From contig CAIPQN010000042.1 of assembly GCA_903867225.1 (NCBI GenBank), forward strand, positions 38,992 through 102,991: a stretch of 64,000 nt of DNA. Direction: 5' to 3'. Made by a program: the position numbers and the translations under genes. The notes beneath the pieces are model-generated. The model saw only the letters and a program-made list of their open reading frames with translations. It did not search any database and was not told where the DNA came from. Shown piece by piece: positions 1 through 8,785 of the stretch (position 1 is its first letter; each line of letters begins with the position of its first letter). Source of the DNA: an uncultured Pseudomonadota bacterium. Lineage in GTDB: Bacteria > Pseudomonadota > Gammaproteobacteria > Methylococcales > Methylomonadaceae.

Positions 1-116
1 GAGTTCGTGTGATTTATTTTAACGTTACAGAACAAGGTACAGTCATTTTAATTACCTTGTATCAAAAAACAGAACAAACCAACATCACCAAAAAAGAAAT
101 TAAAAAGGCAACTTAA
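1..116 (+). CDS. RelE/HigB-family toxin, 3' end only
   Basis: Reading from base 3 there is an open frame of 37 codons ending in TAA at 114-116, too short for the ORF track. Its end (RVIYFNVTEQG, then ITKKEIKKA) has the shape of the C-terminal strand and helix of RelE/ParE/HigB-superfamily mRNA-cleaving toxins. The stop codon is followed directly by the ATG of an HTH gene, so this is the toxin-first, antitoxin-second order of higBA. The catalytic core lies outside the window, so the family is inferred from the tail and the partner. Confidence 0.6.
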   Translation, partial: VRVIYFNVTEQGTVILITLYQKTEQTNITKKEIKKAT

Positions 117-425
117 ATGGACATCGAAAAAATAGCACAAGCAATTGAAGCCGATGCAGGAATGCAACTTGACGATTTACGGCAGGGTTTAGCCGAAATG
201 AAAAATGGCATGGGGCGAGTGAATACGCCAGAGCAAATTTTGCTCCGAACAGTTCGCACAAAAATTCGATTATCACAACAACGTTTTGCCGAAGTGATTA
301 AAACGCCTGTTTCAACGTTACGAGATTGGGAACAAGGACGATTTAAACCTTCAGGCGCGGTATTGTGTTTATTAAAAATCATCGACAAACACCCAGAGCT
401 GATTTCAGAACTCGAAACCGTTTAA
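117..425 (+). CDS. HTH (XRE) antitoxin of a HigBA/RelBE-like pair
   Basis: The 102-residue protein has an N-terminal half that probably binds the toxin and a C-terminal Cro/C1-type helix-turn-helix at about residues 40-95. The motif LSQQRFAEVIKTPVSTLRDW followed by EQGRFKPSG is typical of HigA-like antitoxins, which neutralise the toxin and repress their own operon. The gene starts at the base after the toxin stop codon, so the two are translationally coupled. A chromosomal addiction or phage-response role is inferred from the family. Confidence 0.8.
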   Translation: MDIEKIAQAIEADAGMQLDDLRQGLAEMKNGMGRVNTPEQILLRTVRTKIRLSQQRFAEVIKTPVSTLRDWEQGRFKPSGAVLCLLKIIDKHPELISELETV

Positions 426-1322
426 TTACTGCATTTCATCGTTACTTAAATAATCCCGTAACCCTTGAAACAACGTGTGACGTAATTCATTCGGACTAAT
501 CACTTGTACATTTGGCAACCAATATCGAATCAGTGGCAAAATCTGGTGATCGTGTGCAATCCGCGACGACACAATCAAACTGCCATCTTCCAAGGTTTTG
601 TCGATTTGTTGATTTGGCAATAAATCGCGTCGTTTGAAATACTGCGCCACAGAACTATCAATTTTCAAAACCACTTCACGTTTATTTTCAGCAAACCAAA
701 TGCTGTCTTCTTGTTCGATAATTTGATGCGTTGCCGCGTCGGGCTTGAACGTGTCACATTCGATAACAATGCCTTTCATTTGCGTGAAACAAAACGCTTT
801 CAACATATTTTCGACTTTGGCGGCGAGATACCAAATTGCTTTGTGATTCACGAGTTTGTAGGGTTCAGCGCGATAGATTTTTTCTTTGTATTCAAATTGC
901 ACGATTCTATGCTGCAAAATCGCCTGTTCAAGTTGTTTAAATTCGTGGCTTTTTTTCGACAAATCTTCGTAATGATGCCCTTTGACCAAATAGGCTTGCG
1001 AAATACGCGAGTCGAAAAGCTCACGCAAAAAGTCATCTTTTAATTTTGGAAATAACGCTTTGATGCCAGATAAACAGGCGAAACGTTCAACGTCTTTGAT
1101 ATTGAGTTTGCCCAAATAAAACGATTCGAGATAAAACAAATTGCCGTCTTTTCGCAAAGGCAAATAAGCGAAACGGTCAAGTAAATCACGTTGAATGGTG
1201 CGAACGGTAACGTTGAATTCGAGAGCGAGTTCTTTGGGGTCGAGTTTTTCACCTTCGTTCAGTTTTTTCAGAATTTCGGTTAAGCGAACGGCAGTTTTAT
1301 CGTGTTCAGTGGTTTTTGTCAT
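426..1322 (-). CDS. WYL-domain HTH transcriptional regulator
   Basis: An N-terminal winged HTH (KELALEFNVTVRTIQRDL) is followed by a WYL domain, recognised by PYKLVNHKAIWYLAAK and the preceding RIVQFEYKEKIYRAEPY, and by a C-terminal extension. WYL proteins bind nucleic-acid or nucleotide-like ligands and often regulate defence or DNA-damage genes. The ORF track starts at 1370, but the first 16 codons are hydrophobic and atypical. The internal ATG at 1322 (MTKTTEHDKTAV) starts just before the HTH and is preferred, although no strong Shine-Dalgarno is visible. It converges on the toxin-antitoxin pair. The target is unknown. Confidence 0.82.
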   Translation of the reverse strand: MTKTTEHDKTAVRLTEILKKLNEGEKLDPKELALEFNVTVRTIQRDLLDRFAYLPLRKDGNLFYLESFYLGKLNIKDVERFACLSGIKALFPKLKDDFLRELFDSRISQAYLVKGHHYEDLSKKSHEFKQLEQAILQHRIVQFEYKEKIYRAEPYKLVNHKAIWYLAAKVENMLKAFCFTQMKGIVIECDTFKPDAATHQIIEQEDSIWFAENKREVVLKIDSSVAQYFKRRDLLPNQQIDKTLEDGSLIVSSRIAHDHQILPLIRYWLPNVQVISPNELRHTLFQGLRDYLSNDEMQ

Positions 1323-1359
1323 GGTGATTTTCAGTAGATTTGAAAGAATGACAAAAACG

Positions 1360-1389
1360 ATAACATACACCGACGACAGGTTATGTCAT
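1360..1389. promoter_or_regulatory. Imperfect inverted repeat upstream of the WYL gene, possible operator
   Basis: ATAACATA at 1360-1367 and TATGTCAT at 1382-1389 form an inverted repeat with one mismatch in eight and a 14-base spacer, about 40 bases before the preferred start codon. This is a reasonable place for autoregulation, but short AT-rich repeats arise by chance. Confidence 0.25.
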
Positions 1390-1577
1390 TTTCACCTAAT
1401 CAAATTAAACTGCATTAGCTGTTGTATTATTTGAAATCAGGGATGAAATTTAAGGAATTTTGAATTTAGTTTGCGAAATTAGCATGAATACTTCAACATG
1501 AATCCAGCAGAGTCAAGAAACACAATTAGCAACAAAAATAAACGTTACTTGGTTAAACCACAACAGGAATTAACAAA

Positions 1578-2852
1578 ATGAATTTATCTGAAAAAATTAA
1601 CGTCCAAAACTATATGCAAACATTAGGACAGCAAGCCAAAGCAGCGGCACGCATCTTAAGTCATACCGATACTAATTTAAAAAATCGTGCGTTGATTGCG
1701 ATTGCGAACGCGCTCCAAGAAAGTAAAGCTAATTTGATTACCGAAAACCAAAAAGATTTAGTTGCGGGTAAAGAAAACGGGTTAGACGACGCGGCGTTGG
1801 ACAGATTAACGCTTTCGCCAAAAGGCATTCAAATCATGATTGACGGGCTGATTCAAGTGGCTTCGTTGCCCGACCCGATTGGTGAAATTACCGATTTAAG
1901 TTATCGTCCGAGCGGCATTCAAGTGGGACAAATGCGCGTGCCGTTGGGGGTAATTGGGATTATTTACGAATCACGTCCGAATGTAACGATTGACGCGGCG
2001 GCGTTATGTTTAAAATCAGGAAATGCGTGTATTTTGCGCGGTGGTTCGGAGGCAATTCATTCAAATCGTGCGATTGCCGCGTGTGTCACTCAAGGTTTGA
2101 TTGAAGCCGAATTGCCACCAACCGCCGTGCAAATCGTTGAAACTACCGACCGTGCGGCAGTCGGCGAATTGATTACGATGAACGAATTTGTCGATGTGAT
2201 TGTGCCACGCGGCGGTAAAAGTTTGATTGAACGCATCAGCAAAGAAGCGACGATTCCCGTCATTAAACATTTGGACGGTATTTGCCATGTTTACATCGAC
2301 GACAAAGCGGACATCGACAAAGCGATTCGAGTGGCGGTAAATTCTAAAACCCACCGTTACGGCGTGTGCAATGCGGTGGAAACCTTGTTGATTGCTGAAA
2401 ATATCGCGCCAGAAGTGTTACCGCAATTGGCAGAAATTTATCATTCAAAAGGCGTGGAATTGCGTGGTTGTGCGAAAACGTGTTCGTTACTGAAAAACTG
2501 TATTCGCGCCACAGAAGAAGATTGGCAAACAGAATATCTTGCGCCGATTTTATCGATAAAAATCGTGAGTGGCATCGACGAAGCCATGAATCACATTCAT
2601 CAATACAGCTCGCAACACACCGAATCCATTGTGACGGAAGATTACACCTTGGCGCGACGGTTTTTGCGCGAAGTCGATTCCAGTTCGGTGATGGTGAATG
2701 CGTCAACGCGTTTTGCGGACGGTTTTGAATACGGTTTGGGTGCAGAAATTGGCATCAGCACCGACAAATTACATGCACGCGGTCCAGTTGGATTAAATGG
2801 TTTAACATCATTGAAATATATCGTGTTGGGTGACGGACATATTCGAGCATGA
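1578..2852 (+). CDS. proA: Gamma-glutamyl phosphate reductase (proline biosynthesis)
   Basis: The 424-residue cytosolic enzyme reduces gamma-glutamyl phosphate to glutamate semialdehyde with NADPH, the second step of proline synthesis. It belongs to the aldehyde-dehydrogenase superfamily. The catalytic cysteine is in [11 protein letters not shown] (about C264), and [16 protein letters not shown] is the conserved N-terminal signature. Length is normal for ProA. An AGGA sequence precedes the ATG. No proB lies next to it in the window, so the proline genes are split here. It is a single-gene unit with a 255-bp upstream gap that presumably holds its promoter. Confidence 0.97.
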   Translation: MNLSEKINVQNYMQTLGQQAKAAARILSHTDTNLKNRALIAIANALQESKANLITENQKDLVAGKENGLDDAALDRLTLSPKGIQIMIDGLIQVASLPDPIGEITDLSYRPSGIQVGQMRVPLGVIGIIYESRPNVTIDAAALCLKSGNACILRGGSEAIHSNRAIAACVTQGLIEAELPPTAVQIVETTDRAAVGELITMNEFVDVIVPRGGKSLIERISKEATIPVIKHLDGICHVYIDDKADIDKAIRVAVNSKTHRYGVCNAVETLLIAENIAPEVLPQLAEIYHSKGVELRGCAKTCSLLKNCIRATEEDWQTEYLAPILSIKIVSGIDEAMNHIHQYSSQHTESIVTEDYTLARRFLREVDSSSVMVNASTRFADGFEYGLGAEIGISTDKLHARGPVGLNGLTSLKYIVLGDGHIRA

Positions 2853-2899
2853 ACATTCGCACAAATAACAGTTAATCATATTTAACAAGTTTGATTAAT

Positions 2900-2946
2900 G
2901 GTGGTGAAAATTTACAAAATTAAATGTTTTGCACATTTTTACCACC
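2900..2946. terminator. Possible bidirectional terminator between proA and yggX
   Basis: GGTGGTGAAAAT at 2900 pairs with ATTTTTACCACC ending at 2946, with one wobble pair. The long AT-rich loop contains a second short stem. It sits between two convergent genes, but the loop is longer than in a classical intrinsic terminator. Confidence 0.4.
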
Positions 2947-2965
2947 CTCGTAATTCAGTCGTGCT

Positions 2966-3241
2966 TTATGAAGTTGTAGGTGCAATATAACCCTCAGGCT
3001 TTTCGTTATTGCCTTCAAATAAAAATTTACGTCGTTCAGCAGCTAAAAATGTTCGTGCTTTGGGGTCAAAACTCGCCAAACGATTTTCGTTAATTAACAT
3101 CGTTTGTTGACCTAACCACGATGTCCACGCGCCTTTTGAAATGTGTTCAAAAATTTCCAAACCTTGTTCACCTGGAAATGGTGGCGCGTCTAAACCTTCT
3201 GCCTCTGTGCCAAGTTTTACGCAATAAATCATTCGTGTCAT
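2966..3241 (-). CDS. yggX: YggX-family Fe(II) trafficking / oxidative damage protection protein
   Basis: The 91-residue protein starts [18 protein letters not shown], with the conserved N-terminal cysteine, and contains [19 protein letters not shown], the YggX signature. In enterobacteria YggX protects labile iron-sulphur enzymes from oxidation and affects iron availability. The ORF track begins 22 codons earlier, but the ATG at 3241 overlaps the mutY stop codon as ATGA, which fixes the start. The mutY-yggX pairing is the same as in Escherichia coli and fits, since MutY carries a [4Fe-4S] cluster. Confidence 0.95.
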   Translation of the reverse strand: MTRMIYCVKLGTEAEGLDAPPFPGEQGLEIFEHISKGAWTSWLGQQTMLINENRLASFDPKARTFLAAERRKFLFEGNNEKPEGYIAPTTS

Positions 3242-4284
3242 AAAAAATCCTCTGTGAGTTGGGTTAAAAGTATATTGATAGGCGCAGGTAAAGCGCGATT
3301 TTGCCATTGTTGGCGTGTGTGAAAATTAAGATTTTCTTCTGCTTGAACTTCAAGACACAACGGCGTGTAATCCAAATGATAATGAGAAAACGTGTGCCGT
3401 TGTGTCGTTAAAAATTGCTGATGTTGAATCGTTAAATTTCGTTCATCACACCAAGTTTGCGCGTCTTCGATCGTTGACACTTCGGGCAAACTCCACAATC
3501 CGCCCCAAATGCCTTTCGTCGGGCGTTGTTCCAACCAAATTTGTTGCTGTTCATTACGAATCACTAAAAAAAGCGTTTGTTTAATCGGTGATTTTTTAGC
3601 GGGTTTCGACGACGGATAAAGTGCCACCGTTTGTGTCAGAAATGCGTTGCAAAATTTTGACATTGGACAATCAAAACAACGTGGTTTGCTGCGTGTACAA
3701 AGCGTTGCCCCTAAATCCATAATAGCTTGTGTGTAATCGTCACCGCGTTCAGAAGGCGTAATTCTTTCACTCAATTCCCACAACTGTTTTTCAATTGCAC
3801 CCTGCCCTGTCCAACCTGAAACTGTATAAAATCGCGTCAAAACACGTTTCACATTTCCATCAAGAATTGGCTGTGATTGTTGAAATGCAATGCTTAAAAT
3901 CGCGCCTGCTGTTGATTTTCCAATACCTGATAATGCCAATAATTCGGGCAACGTATTCGGAAAATAACCGAGTTGAATAATCGTTTGCGCGGCTTTATGT
4001 AAATTTCGAGCGCGAGCGTAATAACCTAACCCCGCCCAACGTAATAAAACGTCGTCAAGTGGCGCGGCGGCTAATGTTTCAACCGTTGGGAATTTTTCAA
4101 TGAACGCTTCAAAATACGGGATTACGGTGGCGACTTGTGTTTGTTGCAACATAATTTCAGACAGCCACACGCGATACGGCGATTTATCTTGTTGCCACGG
4201 TAAATCTTTTCGCCCATGCGTGTCGAACCACGTCAATAAAGTCGAGGCAAAATCAAACTCATCAGGGATTTTTTCTAGCGTCAT
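3238..4284 (-). CDS. mutY: A/G-specific adenine DNA glycosylase MutY
   Basis: The 348-residue enzyme removes adenine mispaired with 8-oxoguanine. Visible features are the catalytic glutamate in [12 protein letters not shown] (E43), the helix-hairpin-helix [13 protein letters not shown], the catalytic aspartate in ILDGNVKRV (D142), and the [4Fe-4S] ligands C196-X6-C203-X2-C206-X5-C212. The C-terminal part from about residue 230 is the NUDIX-like 8-oxoG recognition domain. It is the first gene of a mutY-yggX operon and is divergent from the small membrane-protein gene. Confidence 0.97.
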   Translation of the reverse strand: MTLEKIPDEFDFASTLLTWFDTHGRKDLPWQQDKSPYRVWLSEIMLQQTQVATVIPYFEAFIEKFPTVETLAAAPLDDVLLRWAGLGYYARARNLHKAAQTIIQLGYFPNTLPELLALSGIGKSTAGAILSIAFQQSQPILDGNVKRVLTRFYTVSGWTGQGAIEKQLWELSERITPSERGDDYTQAIMDLGATLCTRSKPRCFDCPMSKFCNAFLTQTVALYPSSKPAKKSPIKQTLFLVIRNEQQQIWLEQRPTKGIWGGLWSLPEVSTIEDAQTWCDERNLTIQHQQFLTTQRHTFSHYHLDYTPLCLEVQAEENLNFHTRQQWQNRALPAPINILLTQLTEDFL

Positions 4285-4327
4285 GCTATGATTTTAAACT
4301 CGTCAAAATAATAAAAAGGAAACGACA

Positions 4328-4588
4328 ATGTTATTAGCAAAATTTGCCGCCGTAGCAGTTTTGGTTTGGTTTTTTCACACCGCAAAAGAAAACGGGCAAG
4401 CACCATTCAAATGGGCAATTATTGGTTTAATTGGTTTCGGCATAACGTGGGAAATCGCGCATTTAATTACGGATTCAGTAACTAGCAACCGATTATTTGC
4501 CGCAACCGTTCCCGCAATTATTGGTTTCGCGGCAACGTGGTTTATTCGTCAAAAATTATTACTCGATGCCAAAAACGAAAACGCCTAA
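4328..4588 (+). CDS. Small membrane protein of unknown function
   Basis: The 86-residue protein has three hydrophobic stretches at about residues 2-16, 27-48 and 57-74, separated by short loops (HTAKENGQAPFKW and DSVTSNR), and a charged C-terminal tail. I do not recognise the family. The gene has AAGGA upstream of its ATG and its own strong terminator, so it looks real. It is divergent from mutY. No function can be proposed. Confidence 0.7.
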   Translation: MLLAKFAAVAVLVWFFHTAKENGQAPFKWAIIGLIGFGITWEIAHLITDSVTSNRLFAATVPAIIGFAATWFIRQKLLLDAKNENA

Positions 4589-4591
4589 AAC

Positions 4592-4634
4592 ACAAAAGGC
4601 GCAAGACTGTTGAGCCTTGCGCCTTTTGTTTTAT
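4592..4634. terminator. Strong bidirectional intrinsic terminator
   Basis: ACAAAAGGCGCAAG (4592-4605) pairs perfectly with CTTGCGCCTTTTGT (4616-4629), a 14-bp stem with a 10-base loop and T-rich flanks on both strands. It serves the small membrane-protein gene and the convergent peroxiredoxin gene. Confidence 0.9.
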
Positions 4635-4643
4635 CACTCAAAC

Positions 4644-5249
4644 TTATAATTTAGCTGCGTTGCTCGCTAAGTATTCTGCAACACCTGCTGGATTTGCATT
4701 CATACCTGCATCGCCTTTATTCCAACCTGCTGGGCAAACTTCGCCGTGTTCTTCATGGAATTGAAGTGCGTCAACTAAACGAATTAACTCGTCAATGTTA
4801 CGACCAATTGGTAAATCATTCACGATTTGAACGCGAACTTTGCCAGTGGTGTCGATTAAGAACGCGCCACGATATGCAATGCCCACGCCTTCAACAGCAA
4901 CATCGTAAGCATTTACAATTGAATGACTTAAATCTGCTGCCATCGTATATTTCACTGCGCCAATACCACCTTGATTGATTGGTGTGTTGCGCCACGCGTT
5001 GTGTGTGAAATGTGAATCAATAGACACTGCAATAACTTCCACATTACGTTTCGTGAATTCTTCCATGCGGTGATCTAATGCAATCAATTCGCTTGGGCAA
5101 ACGAATGTGAAATCTAACGGATAGAAAAAGACAATCGCATATTTGCCTTTTGTGTTTTCTGCAAAATTAAATGAATCGACAATTTCACCTGTACCTAAAA
5201 CGGCTGGAACTGTGAAATCTGGGGCTTGTTTACCAACTAAAACACTCAT
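4644..5249 (-). CDS. Typical 2-Cys peroxiredoxin (AhpC/TSA family)
   Basis: The 201-residue cytosolic protein reduces hydrogen peroxide and organic hydroperoxides. The peroxidatic cysteine is C51 in DFTFVCPSEL and the resolving cysteine is C172 in GEVCPAGW, the arrangement of typical 2-Cys enzymes that work as dimers or decamers with thioredoxin or AhpF. A GGIG motif is also present. The track start at 5261 is four codons too long. ATG at 5249 follows TGGAG at ideal spacing. It appears monocistronic. Confidence 0.95.
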   Translation of the reverse strand: MSVLVGKQAPDFTVPAVLGTGEIVDSFNFAENTKGKYAIVFFYPLDFTFVCPSELIALDHRMEEFTKRNVEVIAVSIDSHFTHNAWRNTPINQGGIGAVKYTMAADLSHSIVNAYDVAVEGVGIAYRGAFLIDTTGKVRVQIVNDLPIGRNIDELIRLVDALQFHEEHGEVCPAGWNKGDAGMNANPAGVAEYLASNAAKL

Positions 5250-5341
5250 GTAAAACTCCAATGATGAAAATAAAAATGACTGAAAACTGCCGTTTAAGGC
5301 GGACGGTGTAATTCTACACTAAAAAAGTCGGAAATCGTCTA

Positions 5342-5368
5342 GGTAAGCGCGAATTTATCGCGCTTACC
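5342..5368. terminator. Hairpin after the dihaem peroxidase gene
   Basis: GGTAAGCGCGA (5342-5352) and TCGCGCTTACC (5358-5368) form a perfect 11-bp stem with a 5-base loop just beyond the stop codon. The nearest T-run on the minus strand is about ten bases further, so termination efficiency is uncertain. Confidence 0.6.
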
Positions 5369-5376
5369 GTTTGATT

Positions 5377-6381
5377 TTAGTTTACCGTTTTACCAGCTGT
5401 TGCAGGTAATGTTGGCATTTTTTGTTTTGGGAATTCACCCGTTAAACCATTTAAAAACGCCACAATGTCAGCGGTTTCGTCTTTTGATAATTCTTTATTT
5501 AACTGCAATTTTGCCATTACATTGACTGCTTCAGTTAATGTCGCGACTGAACCGTTATGGAAATAAGGTGCTGTTAAAGCAACATTTCGCAATGTTGGCA
5601 CTTTCCAGAAATGTTCGTCTTCCACTTTTTTAGAAACATCAGCAACGCCTTTGTCTTTGGTGAAATGGAATTTTGCTTCTAAATAACCGTCACCATTCAT
5701 TGGGAATTTTTGGAATACGCCCGCGCCATTAAACGCTGCGCCACTATGGCAACTGGTACAACCGAGTTCGGCAACTTTTTCCATGCCACGAATTTGTTGG
5801 GCAGATAAAGCTGATTTATCACCACCAATAAATTTATCATAAGGACTATTTGGTGTAATTAATGTGCGTTCATAAGCAGCAATCGCCTTAGTCGCAGTGT
5901 CTTTAGAAATCGTATCTTTACCAAACGCTTTTTCAAATGCTTTTTGATAACCATCAATTGCTTTTAAACGCGCCACTACGTCATCCCAACTTTTCATTCC
6001 CATTTCAACGGGACTTGTCACAGGACCTGCGGCTTGTGCTTCTAAAGTTGCTGCACGACCATCCCAAAATTGCACTTTGTTAAATGCCGAATTCCAAACA
6101 GTTGGCGCACTTCTTCCGCCCAATTGTGCTTGTACGCCCATTGAATGTGAACGATTGTCTTCACCACCCAACATTGTGTTATGACAAGATGCACAAGACA
6201 CCGTACCCGTTGAAGACAAACGCGGGTCGTGATAAAGCATTTGCCCCAATTCGATTTTTTCAGGCGTACTTGGATTGTCAGCAGGTTCTGGTGCTTGCGT
6301 TGGCAAAACGTCCCACGCATTGGCGACTGACATCGAACCCACTAATGCTAATGCGGTAACTAATGAACGAATTTTAAACAT
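5377..6381 (-). CDS. ccpA: Dihaem cytochrome c peroxidase, periplasmic
   Basis: The 334-residue precursor has a clear Sec signal (ALALVGSMSVANA), so the mature enzyme is periplasmic. Two c-type haem motifs are present: CASCH (C63-C66-H67) and CTSCH (C208-C211-H212). The surrounding sequence (LGGRSAPTVWNSAFN, FWDGRA, LRNVALTAPYFHNG) matches bacterial CcpA/MauG peroxidases, which reduce H2O2 with electrons from cytochrome c or azurin. The track start at 6435 is rejected because ATG 6381 has AGGAG at good spacing. A perfect FNR-type box lies upstream, consistent with low-oxygen induction. Confidence 0.95.
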   Translation of the reverse strand: MFKIRSLVTALALVGSMSVANAWDVLPTQAPEPADNPSTPEKIELGQMLYHDPRLSSTGTVSCASCHNTMLGGEDNRSHSMGVQAQLGGRSAPTVWNSAFNKVQFWDGRAATLEAQAAGPVTSPVEMGMKSWDDVVARLKAIDGYQKAFEKAFGKDTISKDTATKAIAAYERTLITPNSPYDKFIGGDKSALSAQQIRGMEKVAELGCTSCHSGAAFNGAGVFQKFPMNGDGYLEAKFHFTKDKGVADVSKKVEDEHFWKVPTLRNVALTAPYFHNGSVATLTEAVNVMAKLQLNKELSKDETADIVAFLNGLTGEFPKQKMPTLPATAGKTVN

Positions 6382-6521
6382 TTTTATCTCTCCTAAAATC
6401 TTATGAAACATCATTTTTATTTTTAGATTAAACACCCATGACGAAAAACATCGACATTTTTTGGGCGGTGGTAAACTTTAACACATTGAACAATCTAGTA
6501 GAATGTTTCAAAAAATGTGTT

Positions 6522-6535
6522 TTGATGTGTATCAA
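6522..6535. promoter_or_regulatory. FNR/Anr-type box upstream of the dihaem peroxidase gene
   Basis: TTGATGTGTATCAA is a perfect TTGAT-N4-ATCAA dyad, the consensus for FNR, Anr and related Crp-family oxygen regulators. It lies about 140 bases before the ccpA start and after the end of the epimerase gene, so ccpA is the only gene it can sensibly serve. Anaerobic control of bacterial cytochrome c peroxidases by FNR or Anr is known. Confidence 0.8.
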
Positions 6536-6548
6536 TTAACCCGTAGAT

Positions 6549-7424
6549 TCACCGTAACAACGATTGAATAGCATTTTTTAAATCTGGATAAACAAACTCA
6601 TAACCTAACTCGTTAATTTTGACAGATGACACACGTTGTCCTCCAAGAATTAAATCAGCACGTTCACCAAGTAGCAATTTTAAAAACCAATCAGGCATAT
6701 TGAAAAATGCAGGTCGAGAAATTATCGTGGCAAGTGTTTTTGTAAATTGGTCGTTGGTCACAGGTTCTGGAGCAGTCATGTTATATGCGCCTTCCGCTTC
6801 TGCGTTGTCCAATAACTTAATTACAATCGCAACGTAATCATCGATATGAATCCAACTCATCCATTGTTTGCCATCACCCATGCGCCCACCCAATCCCAAT
6901 TTGAATGGCAGCAACATTTTTTTTAAAAAACCACCCGACGAATCCAAAACTAAGCTTGTTCGTAAAATACAAACTCGAATGCTCGATTTTAATGCCGCAT
7001 TTTCCCAAGCTGAACACAACGTTGCACCAAAATCAGAGCCAGCCGATGTAGATTCATTTATAACCACGTCGCCCGTATTACCGTAGTAACCAATGGCAGA
7101 ACCACTAATTAACACTTTGGGTTTCTGATTAGCGATTTCAATATGTTTCACCAACTCTTCAGTCAACGTAACACGGCTATCCCATAAACATTTTTTACGC
7201 TCATCCGTCCACGGTTTATCGACAATCGGTTCACCTGCCAAATTTATTACGGCATCATAAATTGTTTCGGGTTGCCATTCACTTAACGATGCCATTGCCT
7301 TGCAGCCATTCGGCACAAAAGCAGGTCTACGACTTAAAATTGTTAAATCATGACCGTTTTGAAGTAAAGCGGAACATAACTTTTTTCCAATTAAACCTGT
7401 TCCGCCAGTAATCAAAATTTTCAT
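6549..7424 (-). CDS. TIGR01777-family NAD(P)-dependent epimerase (YfcH-like)
   Basis: The 291-residue protein begins MKILITGGTGLIGKKL, the Rossmann nucleotide-binding loop of extended SDR enzymes. It carries YYGNTGD and a C-terminal domain (PDWFLKLLLGERADLIL) typical of TIGR01777/YfcH proteins. The substrate is unknown for the family. Its ATG overlaps the stop of the trihaem peroxidase gene (ATGA), so it is the last gene of the run that includes the BLUF protein. TIGR01777 genes are known from light- and singlet-oxygen-inducible regulons of other proteobacteria, which fits this neighbourhood. Confidence 0.9.
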   Translation of the reverse strand: MKILITGGTGLIGKKLCSALLQNGHDLTILSRRPAFVPNGCKAMASLSEWQPETIYDAVINLAGEPIVDKPWTDERKKCLWDSRVTLTEELVKHIEIANQKPKVLISGSAIGYYGNTGDVVINESTSAGSDFGATLCSAWENAALKSSIRVCILRTSLVLDSSGGFLKKMLLPFKLGLGGRMGDGKQWMSWIHIDDYVAIVIKLLDNAEAEGAYNMTAPEPVTNDQFTKTLATIISRPAFFNMPDWFLKLLLGERADLILGGQRVSSVKINELGYEFVYPDLKNAIQSLLR

Positions 7425-8785
7425 TCGTGGTTGCCCGTTAATGTTTTCAAGAACGCGACCACTTTATTCACTTCATCATTGGTGAAATCTTTATCGCGCT
7501 GAACTTTCGCCATGATGCGAACAGCATCTTCTAGTTTAGCCACTGAACCATCATGAAAATAAGGGTGCGTGAGTTCGACATTTCTCAATACGGGAACTTT
7601 GAAAAAATGACGATCTTTTTCTTGTTTCGTGACGTTGAAACGTCCGTTATCCACTTCTGATAATTGCCCGCCGCGTAATTTGAAATAATCATTTTTTACG
7701 CCCATTTTTTCAAACGATAATCCACCCAATGCAGCTCCAAAATGGCAAGACGTACAATTTTCTTTGAATAACGCATAACCTGCTTTTTCATCGGCAGTTA
7801 AAATGGTGTTATTTCCGCGCAAATACTGATCAAAACGTGAATTTGGCGTAACTAACGATTTTTCAAATGTCGCAATCGCATCCGTCACGGTCGTTTTGGT
7901 TAATCCTTGCTCTGCGTACAATTTATCAAAAGCAATTTGATAATCAGAAACCTGTTTTAGTTTTTCGACTACATCATCCCAATTCGCGCCCATTTCTGCT
8001 GGACTTGCTACAGGCCCCGCCGCTTGTTCTTGTAAATCTTTGGCACGACCATCCCAAAATTGAGCAATGTTATACATCGCGTTATAAACAGTAGGTGAAT
8101 TGATAGGACCTTGCTGACCTTTAATTCCAGTGGCTACTTTGGTTTGATCGGTGCCGCCTTTATTTAAATCGTGGCACGATGAACAGCTCAACGTGTTATC
8201 ACCCGAAAGTAATTTTTCGTGGAAAAGTTTTTGACCGACAGCGACTTTTTCAGCATCTAAATCGACTTTTAATGGCAACGGTTGCACGGGTTCGCCTTTT
8301 AAATCATTTGCAGAATCTGCACTGAGCGGCAATTTTGCCCGTTCTTCCGAAATCCAATCAAGAATTAGTTTTTGTTCATCTGCACTTAATTTATCTGTCC
8401 AGTGCATCGAAAGATATAACGCAGGCGGCATACTGTTGTTTTTTAAAACGCTTTCCAATCGCGCCAACATTAACGGCGTAAAAGTATTTTCGCCGCTATA
8501 AAGCTGTTGAGATAAAACCAATCTATCACTCGCATTTTCAATATCTTTTGCCATGAGTTGTTTGGCGATGGGAAATGATGCGTAAATTGGCATTCGTGTC
8601 ATGCCAGGCGAATGGCAATCGACGCATTTATTTTGAAAAATTTCTGATACTTTCGCAAATCGTTCTGAGCTTCCAGATACCACAGGAATTGGCTTATTTT
8701 CGCCCGAAAATCCGAGCATATTTGAAATTGGCAACGCTAAACCAGCAAGTGCTAATGCAAATACATATAATGTTTTGTTATTCAT
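7421..8785 (-). CDS. Trihaem cytochrome c peroxidase (MauG/YhjA-like)
   Basis: The 454-residue protein has an N-terminal signal or anchor helix (ALALAGLALPISNMLGF) and three haem c motifs. CVDCH (C54-C57-H58) lies in an N-terminal haem-binding domain, and CSSCH (C201-C204-H205) and CTSCH (C344-C347-H348) lie in a CcpA-like core. The extra N-terminal haem resembles E. coli YhjA, a quinol-linked trihaem peroxidase. It overlaps its neighbours at both ends by ATGA, so its expression is tied to the giant BLUF protein. A link to quinol oxidation through that NDH-2-like neighbour is inference. Confidence 0.92.
   Translation of the reverse strand: MNNKTLYVFALALAGLALPISNMLGFSGENKPIPVVSGSSERFAKVSEIFQNKCVDCHSPGMTRMPIYASFPIAKQLMAKDIENASDRLVLSQQLYSGENTFTPLMLARLESVLKNNSMPPALYLSMHWTDKLSADEQKLILDWISEERAKLPLSADSANDLKGEPVQPLPLKVDLDAEKVAVGQKLFHEKLLSGDNTLSCSSCHDLNKGGTDQTKVATGIKGQQGPINSPTVYNAMYNIAQFWDGRAKDLQEQAAGPVASPAEMGANWDDVVEKLKQVSDYQIAFDKLYAEQGLTKTTVTDAIATFEKSLVTPNSRFDQYLRGNNTILTADEKAGYALFKENCTSCHFGAALGGLSFEKMGVKNDYFKLRGGQLSEVDNGRFNVTKQEKDRHFFKVPVLRNVELTHPYFHDGSVAKLEDAVRIMAKVQRDKDFTNDEVNKVVAFLKTLTGNHE

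Noticed and set aside
2344-2728. Two overlapping ORFs within proA
   Set aside because: Both lie wholly inside a highly conserved enzyme gene and show no family features.
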